This document shows, in pieces, positions 38,741-50,483 of a stretch of DNA of 64,000 bases (position 1 is its first letter; each line of letters starts with the position of its first letter). The notes under the pieces were generated by a model. The model was not told the origin of the DNA. It did no database searches and was given only the letters and a program-made list of their open reading frames with translations. Position numbers and translations under genes: made by a program. The DNA comes from Triplophysa rosa (lineage: Eukaryota; Chordata; Actinopteri; Cypriniformes; Nemacheilidae). The stretch is from positions 7,784,976 to 7,848,975 of the forward strand of contig NC_079910.1 in the NCBI RefSeq assembly GCF_024868665.1. Direction: 5' to 3'.

Positions 38741-40619
38741 AGCCAAGTAACTGTTCTTCTACTGGTAACCCAAAATAATACTGGCTAGACATACTTTCAA
38801 CTTGCTAGCTAATGTAATTTACTTTAATGTGATTTTCCTTTCCTTTGCATAACAAATCTGTGTACTTTGCCATTTGTTCACTTCGCAAAATGGTGCATGC
38901 AAGATGGCAAAAAAGAAAACCATCCTGTTGGGGATTTTATGTGACATGGTACGCCAGTTAACCGAGTATTTGTGGCAATTATGGCCAAAAATGGCTTCAG
39001 TTGGTTGCATGTACTCATTATTTTTCTGAAATATCAGCTCATTTATAGCAAGCAGATCCAACCACAGCTAATCTATTTAATTCTACTTAATGCATTCATG
39101 TTTTCTGTTCAATAGCTGTAGTCAGGCAGCAATGATTTCTTTTTGTACAATATTGTAAACTGATTTTGTCAATATTCCAGTGTTTTCCCGCATTGGGGTA
39201 ATCTTTTGACAAGCAAAAATGTTTAAAGTGAATGATTAAAGATTATATTGGCACACTCACTGCTAAAAAGCCAAATGAGCATAAACACATTTTCATATCA
39301 CGACACGGTTCTCAGCATTAGTATGACAGACAATGAATAAACAATATAGCAAAGACTCTATTTCCAAGTCTCCAAATAGCATTTTGATGGCCGAAATGAA
39401 TATACAGACTTGCTTTTCCACTTACACTGGAAAATCTACTCTTTTCTTGTATAATTTTGTGGCGTATCGCTGATGGGGATGCGTTTTAACAACACTAGGA
39501 CAGACTGGTATGCTGCCTAACGACCCTAAATGTCTGTGTAGTGCAGAACTGTCAACTCTTCCGATAAGAGGACACAATCAGACGCGAATTAACATTTAGA
39601 TGACCATAAAACCTTGAAAGCCAGTGGGAGGGGAACTCGGGAGGAGTGTGAGGTCGCAATCTACCCCAAAATACCCGTGGGTAGCAGACACTTAAAAGGA
39701 GGTACGACTCTGTCTCACAAGCTATTACAGCTAATCAATCAAATTAGTGTAATGAATGTGTGTGAGGTGACATATACAGTGGAAAAAACTGGACATTCTC
39801 CTGTCGGTTTTATTTCTGGCTCGTTTGTGTCCCCTCTGGGTGACACAAGCATCAGGGGTCTCTGGACTACATTGAACTCACCCCACTGTTAGACACGTCC
39901 CGACACACGCAGCCACCCCCGACGTTTCATTGGCTATCAACCCTTGGATGTCCTGCTGGATCCTGTCTTCACATTTAGCTCCCTTAAGCCTTACAGCTTC
40001 AGTGACACTCCTCCGCCCTGGCTTTTAATAACTCTTGAGTTGTATCGGCTTTTGTGACAAAGAGTCGTCTGCTGCATCTGCGACCCCAATGTTCTGAAAT
40101 TCGTTCCTTGCTGCTTTTCTCTTCCATCCATAAAAGCCGGCACAAACTTGCAAAGGGGATGTGAGGTAGATTTACTGCAAGAGTGTCTTCATGTCCTTGA
40201 GCTGGCAACCATTCTAATGTTTCAATTCAATAGACACAAGCCTTTGAACTTTAATGTGAAAAGTCCAATACAAGTTGCGGAAATAGGGGTCTCGTGGCCC
40301 CTGACACATCAGAGAGACAACGCCGTTCCGCCTCCGTAATTTCCTAAACTACAGATGTGATCTTCACCCAAATGTGAATTCACGATGTTATCTTTTATTT
40401 ACAGCTGCCTTTTCATAGATTTGACATACGAGGTAGCTGTTGATTCACACTGCTTATGTAAGTTTTGTAAAACAGTACAGAATTTTAGATATTCAGCAGT
40501 TCTTTAGTTTGGGAAGTGGATTTTTTTGCTTTATTGTGAGTATAGCATTTAGAACATTGCATTGTGGACTAAATCTAAAGAGAGATTAAATATTAAATTA
40601 AACGTTTTTGCAAACATCA

Positions 40620-40985
40620 TTTTTAAAAGTTTCGTGTTACAGATGCAGATAAAAAGACCACCCAAATGTATACGCAAGTAAGGTGGCGTACCTGTCAGTA
40701 CAATTGCTTTGGAACCTGATGTTCCAAATATGGTAAGAGGCGTTACATTTCCGTCACACGCTTGCAGTATTCGACCAATCACTACGCACTGGTTAACTGG
40801 CCAATCATAGCACACCTCGCTTTTCAGTACGATGAGCTTTGTAAAAAATCTGCGCATTTCAGAGAGGCGGGGCATAGAGGAGATGTACGGTATGTGAAAA
40901 TACAGCGTTTTTTAACCTTAAATCATGTATACATCTAAAACAGACGGTAATATTCGTTTTAGCCGTGTCATATGACCCCTTTAAG
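40620..40985 (-). repeat. Dispersed repeat ending GGGGTCATATGACAC
   Basis: On the minus strand it begins TTAAAGGGGTCATATGACAC. It carries a G+C-richer block (complement of AGAGAGGCGGGGCATAGAGG) that stands out from the AT-rich flanks. I know this as a common cyprinid interspersed repeat; the class is not assigned. Confidence 0.6.
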
Positions 40986-41722
40986 AAATTATCCAGTGCA
41001 TTTAATGCAATAAAATAATGGTTTAAATTTTCTCTAAGCCTAATTATCAAAATCAGATGATATTTGAGGATATAATATTCGAATAGAAGCTCACAATCTA
41101 ATAAAGCTTATGATCTTGTATATCCAGTTTATATATAACTTTGTTAGTTTATTAAAACAGCAATCAGTTATTACTTGTTCTCATTAGTCACTGGTCTCCA
41201 CTTACAACATCATCTTTCTAGTTGTGTTTCTCCCAGTCTAACATATGCCGTGCCTGAGTACAACTTCAACCGATAATCTGATTTGTCATTCACTAGTCCA
41301 TCATGTGTCAAATCTCATTTACGTTTCTCTCCTTGCATTGAACAACAAAACAACATTGCACATATTAAATCCTTGTAGTTATTCAAAACCAATACAGTGA
41401 CCATGTCTACATATAAAAAAGAGGTTTACTGTACATGCAAAGAACATCTACATGCACATTTTTAATTTTACATAAAAAGCACATCATTTTATTATATGAA
41501 AATGCTGGGAATTCTTACTATTTAAATGTTATCGTATCTCTGAAATGAACTCACTATTACCTTTGACAACAGTACACAAATACAAGTAACACAAAAAAGT
41601 AAGGTGCTTTCACTCATTTTATGTTTATTAGGGAAAAGCCTTCATGCTGCGAAGGTGTGTTTCTTCAACGGCATGACTAGCAACACATAGTCTTGTTTGG
41701 GCATGCACAAATCAATATTAAT

Positions 41723-41922
41723 TAGGGATGCATCGATATGTCAATTTTGGCCGATAACGATAACTGATAATTCTTTAAAATTGGAAGTCGATAACCTATA
41801 TATGGCCGATATACAGTATCTAAATATTAATATAAAATTCCCTAAGACTGAAACAAAAGGCAAAATGTGGACAACTGCTTTTATTTGAAAACACTCACTG
41901 CAGAAAACAAGGTAACCATCAG
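41723..41922. mobile_element. hAT-type MITE, one-ended copy
   Basis: Starts TAGGGATGCATCGATATGTC and stays similar to the reverse complement of 49369-50046 for about 200 bases (shared GGAAGTCGATAACC, CCCTAAGACTGAAACAAAAG, GTGGACAACTGCTTTTA). It is then lost, so the other terminus is missing. Confidence 0.8.
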
Positions 41923-43094
41923 TATTCTAATCTGAATATTTGTCTCAGGGACTTGTAAAAAGTTCCTGTGAAATGTGTTTCTTGATGCTGTACATACTTC
42001 GGTGTCTTTGTAGACACATGATGTCATTAAAACCCAGATTTATGTAAATCTAACTCTCCATGAGCGCTTACAAAAAGTTTATCGAGTCTAAACAAACAAT
42101 TTATACAAAAAGTGAGGTTTATGAGATTGGAAGGCACAGGTGAGAACGTGACTTCCGAACACCAGCTGCCACAAATGAAGTGACTGCTTCATTTTACATT
42201 AAATCGAATAAAAACATGTCCTGTATGGTCTTGAGAGAGCTTCACTGATTCCTGTTTTCTCATGAGCATCCTTTGGTAAACATACACTTTAGATGACGAT
42301 CCGCGATAATTGCCATCATTTTTTCCTTGCCAGCACTATATGGCTCCCTCTTACGTTTTGAGTGATCTAAATGATATCTAATGCTGATAGCGATGTTGGC
42401 GTGAGTTTGCCATTCATGGCAACCACTTCCTGCAGTCCCCCTCTCAGCGGCAGGGGCCCTCCACCCTAGCATGCTCTAAATAAACAGTCCTACGGTGTTC
42501 TCCTTTGGGTTCTCATTGATACTCCCAGGATGTGGCTGTGAGATTAAGGGAAAGAAAAACTCATTAATTATGAAAGAATGCAATTAATTGCTTTTTCTAA
42601 CCCTACTGCTGTTAGATCTGTCTCCCATCCTTTCCCATCTCCCTAATCTAACCCATTGCGTGATCCATGCGGCGCAGGAAGAGACATATATGGGTTAGGG
42701 CTCATTACTAAAACATCAGAATTGTAATTCGTTAACCTTTGGGAAAACCAGACATTTGGAACTCTGACCTGCCATTTGTTGTAGTGGACACGATGTACCC
42801 ACAAGCCAGAGCTCAGTTTGATTCCTGTGGCTCAACACAGCCAGCCATGGAATCCAAACATCTGCATCAAAAGCATTTTGAAACGCACATGGTTTGCATA
42901 GTACAGCTACAGCATATTCACCAACATGTCTTGCAGTGAGAAATAATTGGTATGCAGATAGTGAAGCATATCTGTTGATTGTTACGTGGTAGAATATCAT
43001 AGTGTCTTAAAAGGATTATAAAGTTTACAGAATGTATAAAGGGAATTTTTAGGTATAAGTTTTAAGATATTTAAGGCTATATGTTATATATAAT

Positions 43095-43125
43095 ATGATA
43101 TATATATATATATATATATATATAG
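43095..43125. repeat. (TA)n microsatellite
   Basis: An uninterrupted TA dinucleotide run of about 30 bases within AT-rich sequence. Confidence 0.9.
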
Positions 43126-43525
43126 GTTAATGCTAAATCATGCAAACATGTGCTGATTTTTTGTCTTTAAAATAGGAATAGAGACAATAAACAATAGTAC
43201 CATGAGAATATTTATAAAATGCCCTCTGTTTGCCAAGTAATTTGCATTCAGATCATTTATTCTGCATTTCTTTTTTATTTAATACACAGTTAATAAAACA
43301 CCAGAAAGCAATGGTCCAATTCCAGACAGCAAAAATAACTGATTTAACGGTGAGTGTAACAACGTTAAATGAGTTATTCTAAACATTGATTCAACATTAA
43401 ATCAATTATTATTGGTATCTGAGATGTGTAAGGGGCCAGTGTCTAAAGAAAATTCTTGAAATTGAGATAAACAATCTAACAGGAACTCGTAACTATTTTA
43501 TGAGGTGGCTAATTCGTATGAATTA

Positions 43526-43672
43526 GTGCCAAGAACTGTTTGGTTACAAGCATTCTTTCAAATATCTTTCTCTGTGTTCATCAGAACAAAGAAATTTATA
43601 CTGGTTTAGAACAACTTGAGGGTGAGTAAATGATGACAGAATTTTCATGTTTGGGTGGAGTATCCCTTTAAG
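43526..43672. mobile_element. Angel-like MITE, right half only
   Basis: Begins inside the stem at GTGCCAAGAACTGTTTGG and ends GGGTGGAGTATCCCTTTAA. The left half is absent. Confidence 0.8.
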
Positions 43673-44739
43673 ATCTAATTTTCTTAAAAGAATAATTTCT
43701 ATTATTCACAGCCCTAAACCTACCCTACAATCTTAAGGCAATGATTGAATATTGGAATGCTGTTGGACCAACATAAAAATTGGGATTCAAACTGATTCAG
43801 GAACGCATCCTTCCTTCATCTGTAAATTTAGCCTTAAAGCAATGAGAATATAACATAGAGGCGCCTGAATCTAGACAATATCAGACATGAGTGATGAAAA
43901 CGATGAATACAAGAATGATGGGAATCATCATAATAATCATGACGGGTTCTCATCGATTTTATTTCTTTCATGAGCAAGTTGGTTGGTGCTGCTGTTGATG
44001 AACAGATCAGATCTGTTCTCCAACAGGAGCTTCAAAGCACATCTGCCCTTTTGCATGCTGCATACTGAGTGTGGGCAGCAACTAATGGATGTTCCCACTA
44101 ATCAACCCTGCATGTCGCCAGGCCAGTTAGATGCCCCCTCAAGAAGTCCATCGAGTCTGAGAGACACCGTGCTCAATGTTCACCGTTCCATCTGTGTAAT
44201 TGCTTCCTAGAGAGATTACATTCCCGTCAGTGACACCATCAATTAGGCAGTCAGGAGGAAAATACAACAATAAGGTACTTAGCAGAGAAAATAAGCATTC
44301 AGATAGATATCGGCATAATCTTAATGATTCAACAAACATGACATTTGGATGAGCATATGTGGATCTCACGCAAATGTTTGCCCAACGCACCTAGACAGAT
44401 CTCTTCCAAAGCCTTGTCCTCAGTAACCCTGTGCAAAAAATGGGCAAAGTTACAGAAACAAGATTAAAGTTTCAAGAATTCAAAATAGGAATAAGTGATG
44501 ATGGGGGTTGACAAAGGGGGCTATGGTTATGTCCTTTTAAGGAATGCCCCACGCCTGTGATGTCAGGATCTCGATTGCATGGTCATCGCTGATGCAGTCT
44601 ACAAACTTAAACCACACCTACACTGCGACATCTGATTGGACTTACGCACATGTTGCTATCATTTAACAATCAGACAGAGATTCCCTGTCTCTGTGTCTCT
44701 TGTCTGATAGTCCCTTACAAAAGGATTGTACTCCTCAAC

Positions 44740-44800
44740 CATAAACTGCAACTCAGTTGTGCTTTTTACCTGTTTCCACCGAGCAGCAGCCTCAGATCAG
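44740..44800 (+). promoter_or_regulatory. tac3a: Putative tac3 non-coding first exon
   Basis: A short non-coding block ends AGCCTCAGATCAG|GTAATG at 44800. That donor could splice to the acceptor at 45151, 14 bases before the tac3 start codon. A weak TATA-like TACAAAAGG lies at about 44716. The placement rests on position and splice signal alone. Confidence 0.4.
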
Positions 44801-45165
44801 GTAATGCCATATACTTTCATGTATAGTTACTGATAAGTTGCTACCATAAATTTTGGAGTGATCTCTAGTCGAGAGTTAGATTTTGGGAGGGTTAAGTTTT
44901 CAAAATATTTTGAAACAGAAAAATATTTTGTTTAAAAATGCATAGGGTACACCAAAAACACTTGTAAAGGTTGTCAATTGCTTCAGTGCATTTATTTCCC
45001 TAACCATTTAGAAATCAGTCTCCTGACAAAATGTGTTAATATGTAAATTTGACAGTAAGCTATGAATTGGTTAGAAATCACTGTATATTGTATAAATTTC
45101 ATTCACATACACAAGTAGGCTACTGTTAACCACACATTTATTTCTCCTCAGATTGAGTAGTAAAG

Positions 45166-45267
45166 ATGTGCCGTGGATTAGTGCTACTGTTCTTGGTTTT
45201 GGTGCTTGAAACCCGATGGAGTGAATCCAGCTGTCAGCAGCCAGAGTCGCAAAGATCAGCTTCAAAC
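45166..45267 (+). CDS. tac3a: tac3 exon with signal peptide
   Basis: 34 codons in phase 0 ending AAC|GTAAGC. The hydrophobic core GLVLLFLVLVL is followed by a polar stretch with a likely signal-peptidase site around residues 20-23. The start is the only ATG after the acceptor at 45151. Confidence 0.93.
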
Positions 45268-46111
45268 GTAAGCCTAATAACTTTATGTCTTCATAAAACC
45301 AAACAGCTTAAGTAAAAACTTATCATTTCATGCACAGGAGAGTCCAAGTTTTCGGCTGTCAGCTCATAACTTGCTAAAGAGATACAATGACATTGACTAT
45401 GACAGTTTTGTTGGATTAATGGGACGCCGGAACGCCGGTAAGTGCATTAAACTTGTCTTTCTTTTATTTTTCACCTTTCTTCCTGAGAAAAGAGGTGTTG
45501 AAAGTATTTGTAAAAATGTTTTTTACAGATGCAGATGATAGTATACCATCCCAACGTAAAAGTAAGACATTCCCCAATGGGCTTTCAAATACATATTTCT
45601 TTTTTATATTAAAACTCTACGAAACTAAAAATGTTATGATGATTTGTTATTTTAGGGGAAATGCATGACATCTTTGTTGGGCTCATGGGTCGACGAAGCT
45701 CCGACTCTGGTAACAGCGCTTTCTCTTCAATAGCAGAACATACCATTGCTGTTTGCAAATAAAGTAGCGATTCTTAGCACCTTTTTTGTTAGGACACACC
45801 CTTGAGCTCTTTCATTTAAATACATTAAAGCATCTCAAACTTACTGTTAAATTAGCAGATGCTGGGCGTCCGTGGAGGAAAGAGTATCCAGACGCGAATG
45901 GAGGAGGCATCTTCTTCAACAAGTGCAAACTGAGGTGAGAGATTTGGAGAGCCTGTACTGCCACCTGCAGGCTCTCTAAATATATTACAACGCCATTTAT
46001 ATGTACCTGCAGTAATGTTTGTGCATCTATTTGTTGTTTTCAAATATTTTAGTTTATTTGTTTGTATATTTACGCTATACATTTTCCTGCAGGTTTCGTC
46101 GTGGATTATAG
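45166..46111 (+). CDS. tac3a: Preprotachykinin 3 (neurokinin B precursor)
   Basis: Six coding exons (45166-45267, 45338-45437, 45529-45561, 45656-45709, 45859-45934, 46093-46111), all GT-AG and phase-matched, give 127 residues. Residues 1 to about 22 are a signal peptide with the core LVLLFLVLVL. KR (48-49) precedes YNDIDYDSFVGLM-G-RR, and KR (78-79) precedes EMHDIFVGLM-G-RR. Each is a tachykinin with FVGLM, an amidation glycine and a dibasic cut. The second is neurokinin B; the first is the neurokinin-F-type peptide known from fish tac3. The C-terminus (NKCKLRFRRGL) fits fish Tac3a. Such peptides are secreted, act through NK3-type receptors and modulate reproductive hormone neurons in fish. 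That role is family knowledge. Confidence 0.95.
45338..45437 (+). CDS. tac3a: tac3 exon encoding the NKF-type tachykinin
   Basis: Carries residues 35-67 with the peptide at 50-62 (YNDIDYDSFVGLM), Gly63 for amidation and RR at 64-65. Mammalian TAC3 lacks a functional peptide at this position. Confidence 0.94.
45529..45561 (+). CDS. tac3a: tac3 micro-exon (33 bp)
   Basis: Encodes DADDSIPSQRK between phase-1 borders; the last A combines with the next exon to make Arg79. It therefore contributes the Lys of the KR site that frees neurokinin B. Skipping it would keep the frame but remove that site. Confidence 0.88.
45656..45709 (+). CDS. tac3a: tac3 exon encoding neurokinin B
   Basis: 54 bases encode residues 79-96, including the peptide EMHDIFVGLM (80-89), Gly90 and RR (91-92). 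Flanked by phase-1 introns, so the peptide sits on a symmetrical cassette. Confidence 0.94.
45859..46111 (+). CDS. tac3a: tac3 last two coding exons
   Basis: Exon 45859-45934 (residues 97-122) and the 19-base exon 46093-46111, joined by GTGAGA...TGCAG, complete the C-terminal flanking peptide and end LRFRRGL then TAG. An AATAAA at 46253-46258 is a plausible poly(A) signal. Confidence 0.9.
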
Positions 46112-46259
46112 GCATTTCATACCCAGTCAATCGTCTGTTCGACCCTGTCAAGACAGCTTCTTTTCAAAGCATTTCTTCGGAGTGACAACAAAAAGTAATA
46201 ATTTATTTTACGAACCTGATAGAGCAAAAGTAAATTTATATAAAATTAATCAAATAAAC

Positions 46260-47335
46260 ATGATTTCCTATAGTGTGCCCGTTTCATATACTGCAAATGA
46301 TACATTTACATAGATTGTACATAGCCACATCTACATAATTTATGTCCGCATTTAAATATCTTTATCGAAGTCATTCAAAGTTATTTTTGCCTCCTAATGA
46401 CTAAAACATGATTTTTGTAAATAAAAACATGATTGATCAGATCTCACAATGTTTTCATTAAAATTTAAAAACAGCAGAATGTAAACAGACTATAGCCTAT
46501 ATTTGTTCATTAATGATCATGTAAAAGTGTATTCCAAACCTGTGTTGTGTAGACTTTGGTGGAAAGAGCAGATAAACATTTTAATGTCCTTTGTCACTTA
46601 CATTCTCACAATATTATATGACTCTCTGGGGGGACGGGTCTCAGATATTCTGTTTGTTAGAAAAACTTGAAAGTCTGTTTTGAGGGCCTATAGCCTTTTC
46701 TTTATAATGGGATTGCTGAATGAACTATTGACAGTACGAATGATTAGAAATAGGACTTTAAGTGTCTTGACTACATTGATAAGGTATCTGAAACTCTGAT
46801 GCCAAGATCTTTACAAGGTTCGGCCAATGTGGCAGCTGAGAAATCCTTAAACAATGAGAACCTTGTCATTTAACAGTGAAAGTAAAAGTATGTTTTCCTT
46901 TAGAAAACACACACCACATCAAACGAACTTCTGAAGACTTAGTAAAACGCTGTTTTTAAGAAATCCTATCCCATTAGATGAGAACAAAAACGATACAATG
47001 CTACCCTTTGAAAATTCACTTAAGGCTGTGAGCTGATCTGCTGTCTAAGTCCAGAGATGGACCCAATCAGACAACATTCTTCCAACCAAAGATTGTTTAG
47101 TCTGTCCTCAGGCTAACTTACATTTTTACTGTTCTCACACCAAAACAAGGCAGCAAAGCAATTTATTAAAACAGACCAAAAAATAAATACACTGCATCAG
47201 CGACCTTATCAACAAATCTGCAGAGCACATACTGTAGTAAGGTAAGTTGTAGTTTACCAAATAATCAAACCGTATCAGGTATAAATATATCTGCTTAGTA
47301 CACAGTCTTAATAAATAAAAATGCTACACAAGTTC
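46260..47335. other. Spacer between tac3 and the c1galt1-like gene
   Basis: The two genes converge on this 1.1 kb AT-rich stretch. I see no coding sequence or recognisable repeat in it. Confidence 0.6.
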
Positions 47336-47339
47336 ACTA

Positions 47340-47345
47340 TTTATT
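47340..47345 (-). terminator. Poly(A) signal for the c1galt1-like gene
   Basis: TTTATT on the plus strand is AATAAA on the minus strand, 105 bases after the stop codon at 47450. It is the first such hexamer downstream that I noticed; cleavage is not confirmed. Confidence 0.45.
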
Positions 47346-47449
47346 TCATTCAGTGCCATATTTGACTGTTGTCCTACTGCACATAATAATGCCACATTCA
47401 ATTTAATTTTCATTCACATATCAAAACACGATCATATTGAAGACCCTAG

Positions 47450-47788
47450 CTATTCTTGACTCTGATGTCTTGATGTTAAGCTACTGTCCATTGAGTTTCC
47501 TTTCTGTGTTCCATTTGTAAGTTTCTCAGTCTGAAAAGTCTTTCTTGCTTCAGTTCTGAGCTTCACTGCGTTGGATGATTTTTTGTAAACATGCTCCTCA
47601 GTTGTCTGTGGTACTTCGGTGGGCTTCACAGTTTGGGAGGGTGGGTCTAGAACAGCAGGCTCCGGAGGCTGATACCGATGTCGATAACCATATGCTCTCA
47701 AATGATATGTGTAGTACTCAAGAGTATACATTAGCAAAGGGTCTACGTAGTGAAAAGACACTGCTAAATCGGAGCAGCACTGTGGACC
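47450..47788 (-). CDS. c1galt1: c1galt1-like exon 3: C-terminus
   Basis: 112 codons and a stop, starting [16 protein letters not shown] after acceptor CAACAG. After YQPPEP the remaining 68 residues are Ser/Thr/Lys-rich and appear disordered. That tail is not conserved with mammals. Confidence 0.92.
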   Translation of the reverse strand, partial: GPQCCSDLAVSFHYVDPLLMYTLEYYTYHLRAYGYRHRYQPPEPAVLDPPSQTVKPTEVPQTTEEHVYKKSSNAVKLRTEARKTFQTEKLTNGTQKGNSMDSSLTSRHQSQE

Positions 47789-50473
47789 CTGTTGGAAAAT
47801 ATGAACCATACATCAGGGAACAAATATAAGGTATTTAAATAGAATCAAATCAATTTGAGTTTTATCATAAGATATTAAAAATGTATTTAAAACAGCTTTA
47901 GACATCTGCTGTATATCCAATAATCATGGCAACAGCAACGGAAATCACAAATGTTTAACAAAAAGGTGCCAGAGGTGTTATATTCTCTACATTTTTAAAT
48001 GATCCCACAATGCCATTCACAATCAAAACTTAAAAATGTGAATCACTGTAAAAGTGTTTATATGTAACGTGCGGAATATTCCAAGCCTGTATTTTATCAG
48101 CATAATCTTGTTGCATGTTTATACTCTATGAATTAAAAATAGATTTTATAAGAATAGCATTTGTCTCCTTTTCATTATCCTGACGAGATGAAATCACTTG
48201 TTTACGTCTTGTTTTCGTGTGGCTATTAGTCAGGGAGTCAGAGTCACATCATCAAGTTTATAAAAGAAAAGCTATTGACAAATGCTGTCCTCCATCTGTA
48301 TCCATTGTTAAAAACATGACAAGGCTAAAATTATCAGATGCAATTTCATTCCCAAAATACACATCTCAAACAAGGTTACTGATTTTGTATCAATACCCCA
48401 AATATCTTGAATAGAAAATTACTTTTGACAGTTTAATAGTTTAGTTCTTAAAGCTTTTGAGAAACAAACTTTTAGCAAAGGATAACTAATTCACTTGCTG
48501 TGTGTAGGTGCGAGAAGCTATGAAATGAACAGTTTGTTAAGAACAAAAATGACAATGAGTCCACATTCATCACAGCTGCTTAGAAAACAAAAATGGTTTG
48601 AGTGCGTGACTTACCTCTACAATAGGATAGAAACAGTAGTTCCAGTACCAGAAGGTCTTGGAGAACTTGCCCGTAAGATGATGTTCAGGAATGAAGGGAT
48701 GGAAGGTTTCTCGCAGCATCGTGTCCCTGGAGTCACCTGCTAGCACGCCCATTTTCTCCAAACACTGACCCATAGCAAGGTCCTCCACTGGGGTGGTATG
48801 AGTGCAAACTTTAGTGTTAAAACCCTCCACAAATCTTCTCAGGGCCTCCTTACTGAGCACGTAACCCGCTCCGCCGCTCATGTAGCCCTGCTTGGCGTAC
48901 GGCTTGAATCTTTTGCCAAAGTAGATGGGCTGATCTGCTGTGTAGTTGGACAAGATCCAGCGCAAGTTGTCCACAACAACAAAAGTGTCATCGTCGGCTT
49001 TGAGGAACCAGTCTGCATCATTACCGTGGTTCTTCAGAACGTAATGGAAGGCTCGAATAGTCTTCCAGTACAGCTGGTCACGGCCTTCTCCAGTGCCGAG
49101 GCCCACCGTGGGAAAGCTTCGGTCTTCTTCGGAGCTCATGAACAACACTACATTACAGTGTCGAGTCCATGTGGCCTTTACATGGCAAGCCTTTGACTGT
49201 AGATTACTGGGCCCTGTCATCACCCAGCACAAGATACGCACATTCCTAAATAGCTCATCTGCAACATGACCATCCTCTCCTGTATAAACAAGTTATATAT
49301 ATGTCACATTCGACCATTGCATATTTCTGTACAATAAAGAGAATTTTCTGTAACAAAACAGTCCTGATTAGGGATGCACGGTAAATTATCGGCCGATAAA
49401 TGATCATTTTTAATATTATCGTATTGGCCAATAATAAAATTTAGGCCGATATATTATAGCCGATAAATCATAAATCCTTTCCTCTGGTTAAACTTCTTCA
49501 GCTGCACGCTTCTCACAGTTAAAATACAGTACAGTCCTGTCTTTCTGTCGTGATCATTCACTTACTGCTATAAGCAAAGCATTGTTGGTAGGTACAGTAT
49601 GTAGATACAGTATTTATGAATGTGTAAATTATAGGAACAAAAGCATATTGTTTGAATCAGACTGCTGTCTGAATGCTTTCTGTCTTGAGACCTGTTAGAC
49701 GTGGCTATTAAGAACATTTCTCTGGGTTGCTCTGGAAGAACATCTATTATTTGTTTATTAAATAAAAAATATACCAGAAAAGTTTGAAGGATAAAGAATC
49801 GTTAACTAGTGTAAAGTGTGTTGGTACATGATTTTCAGGGAAAAAATTTTAACTAATGGTTACCTTGTTTTCTGCAGTGAGTGTTTTCAATTAAAAGCAG
49901 TTGTCCACTTTTTGCCTTTTGTTTCAGTCTTAGGGAATTTTTTTATTAATATTTAGATACTGTATATCGGCCATATATCGGTTATCGACTTCCAATGTTA
50001 AAGAATTATCAGTTATCGGCCAAATTTACATATCGATGCATCGCTAGTCCTGATAAAATAAGTGCTGTGTGCAAGATCACATATTATTGTTACTATAAAA
50101 CACACTTTCTCCCATTAAAAAAACATTCCCGAAACACATGCTGTTAAAGTGAAAGTTCTGCATCAACTGTCTTACCTTACAATGCCTTATATCATGTAAC
50201 GGCCAGTAACGAATGTGATAAATTATGCACTAGAGGGCAGTGTAACTCTGTACCTGACTGGTGGGGCAGCTTAAGGTTGATCAGGGCAGATCCATCCACT
50301 CTCTGGGTAAGATTGTTGTTGTTTAGCTCTGGCCCTGGTGGAGTAAGGTTCTTGCCATCACGCTGCCAGCTGAAGCTCTCCTCAAACCACACCTGCCTCA
50401 AGAAGACGTACAGGGTACAGGTGCCCACCAGAAAGCCCAGAGAGAACGCACACCTTGAATTCCCCCCTTTCAT
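47450..50473 (-). CDS. c1galt1: Core-1 beta-1,3-galactosyltransferase, C1GALT1-like
   Basis: Three coding exons read leftward (50473-50254, 49279-48615, 47788-47450) give 407 residues with correct phases. A short cytoplasmic start is followed by a type II membrane anchor (about 8-25, core [15 protein letters not shown]), an Asn/Pro-rich stem and the catalytic domain (about 84-320). Catalytic-domain landmarks match human C1GALT1: [41 protein letters not shown] with the metal-binding acidic triad D169-D171, [40 protein letters not shown] and [16 protein letters not shown]. The family adds galactose to GalNAc-Ser/Thr in the Golgi (T antigen), usually with the chaperone Cosmc. A 68-residue polar tail follows the domain, longer than in human. 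Fish have several paralogues, and I cannot tell which one this is. Confidence 0.92.
48615..49279 (-). CDS. c1galt1: c1galt1-like exon 2: catalytic core
   Basis: 665 bases, entering in phase 1 after TATACAG and ending GTAGAG|GTAAGT in phase 0; residues 74-295. It contains almost the whole GT31 catalytic fold, including the DDD triad and the GGAGYVLS and VEDLAMG motifs, with no stop or frameshift. Confidence 0.95.
49369..50046. mobile_element. hAT-type MITE in c1galt1-like intron 1
   Basis: 678 bases with ends TAGGGATGCACGG and GATGCATCGCTA, flanked by the exact 8-base duplication GTCCTGAT (49361-49368, 50047-50054). Sub-terminal ATCGGCCGATAAA units pair with TTATCGGCCAAA. No transposase frame. 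It fills most of the 974-base intron. Confidence 0.92.
50254..50473 (-). CDS. c1galt1: c1galt1-like exon 1: anchor and stem
   Basis: 220 bases, ending CAGTCAG|GTACAG in phase 1. The start chosen is the ATG in GACACCATGA, directly before the membrane anchor; the frame stays open upstream, but that part lies in a dispersed repeat and has no protein-like match. An N-glycosylation sequon (NLT) occurs twice, near residues 42 and 54. Confidence 0.85.
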
Positions 50474-50483
50474 GGTGTCCAAT

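Larger units (their letters stand above)
24650..44700. other. 20 kb gene-poor interval between znf385a and tac3
   Basis: No complete gene found. It contains Angel-like elements (25890-25981, 27272-27513, 32768-34755 split, 37532-37765, 43526-43672), palindromes (29862-30216, 35297-35438), an L2-type LINE fragment, hAT-type copies (33476-34030, 41723-41922) and other dispersed repeats listed separately. Open frames in this interval are short and without domain signal, apart from the LINE fragment and the exon-like piece at 26542-26880. Confidence 0.7.

Noticed and set aside
46062..46313. 83-codon open frame across the tac3 end
   Set aside because: Overlaps the tac3 last exon and 3' untranslated region in another frame.
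48798..49196. 132-codon plus-strand open frame
   Set aside because: Shadow of the C1GALT1-like catalytic exon on the opposite strand.
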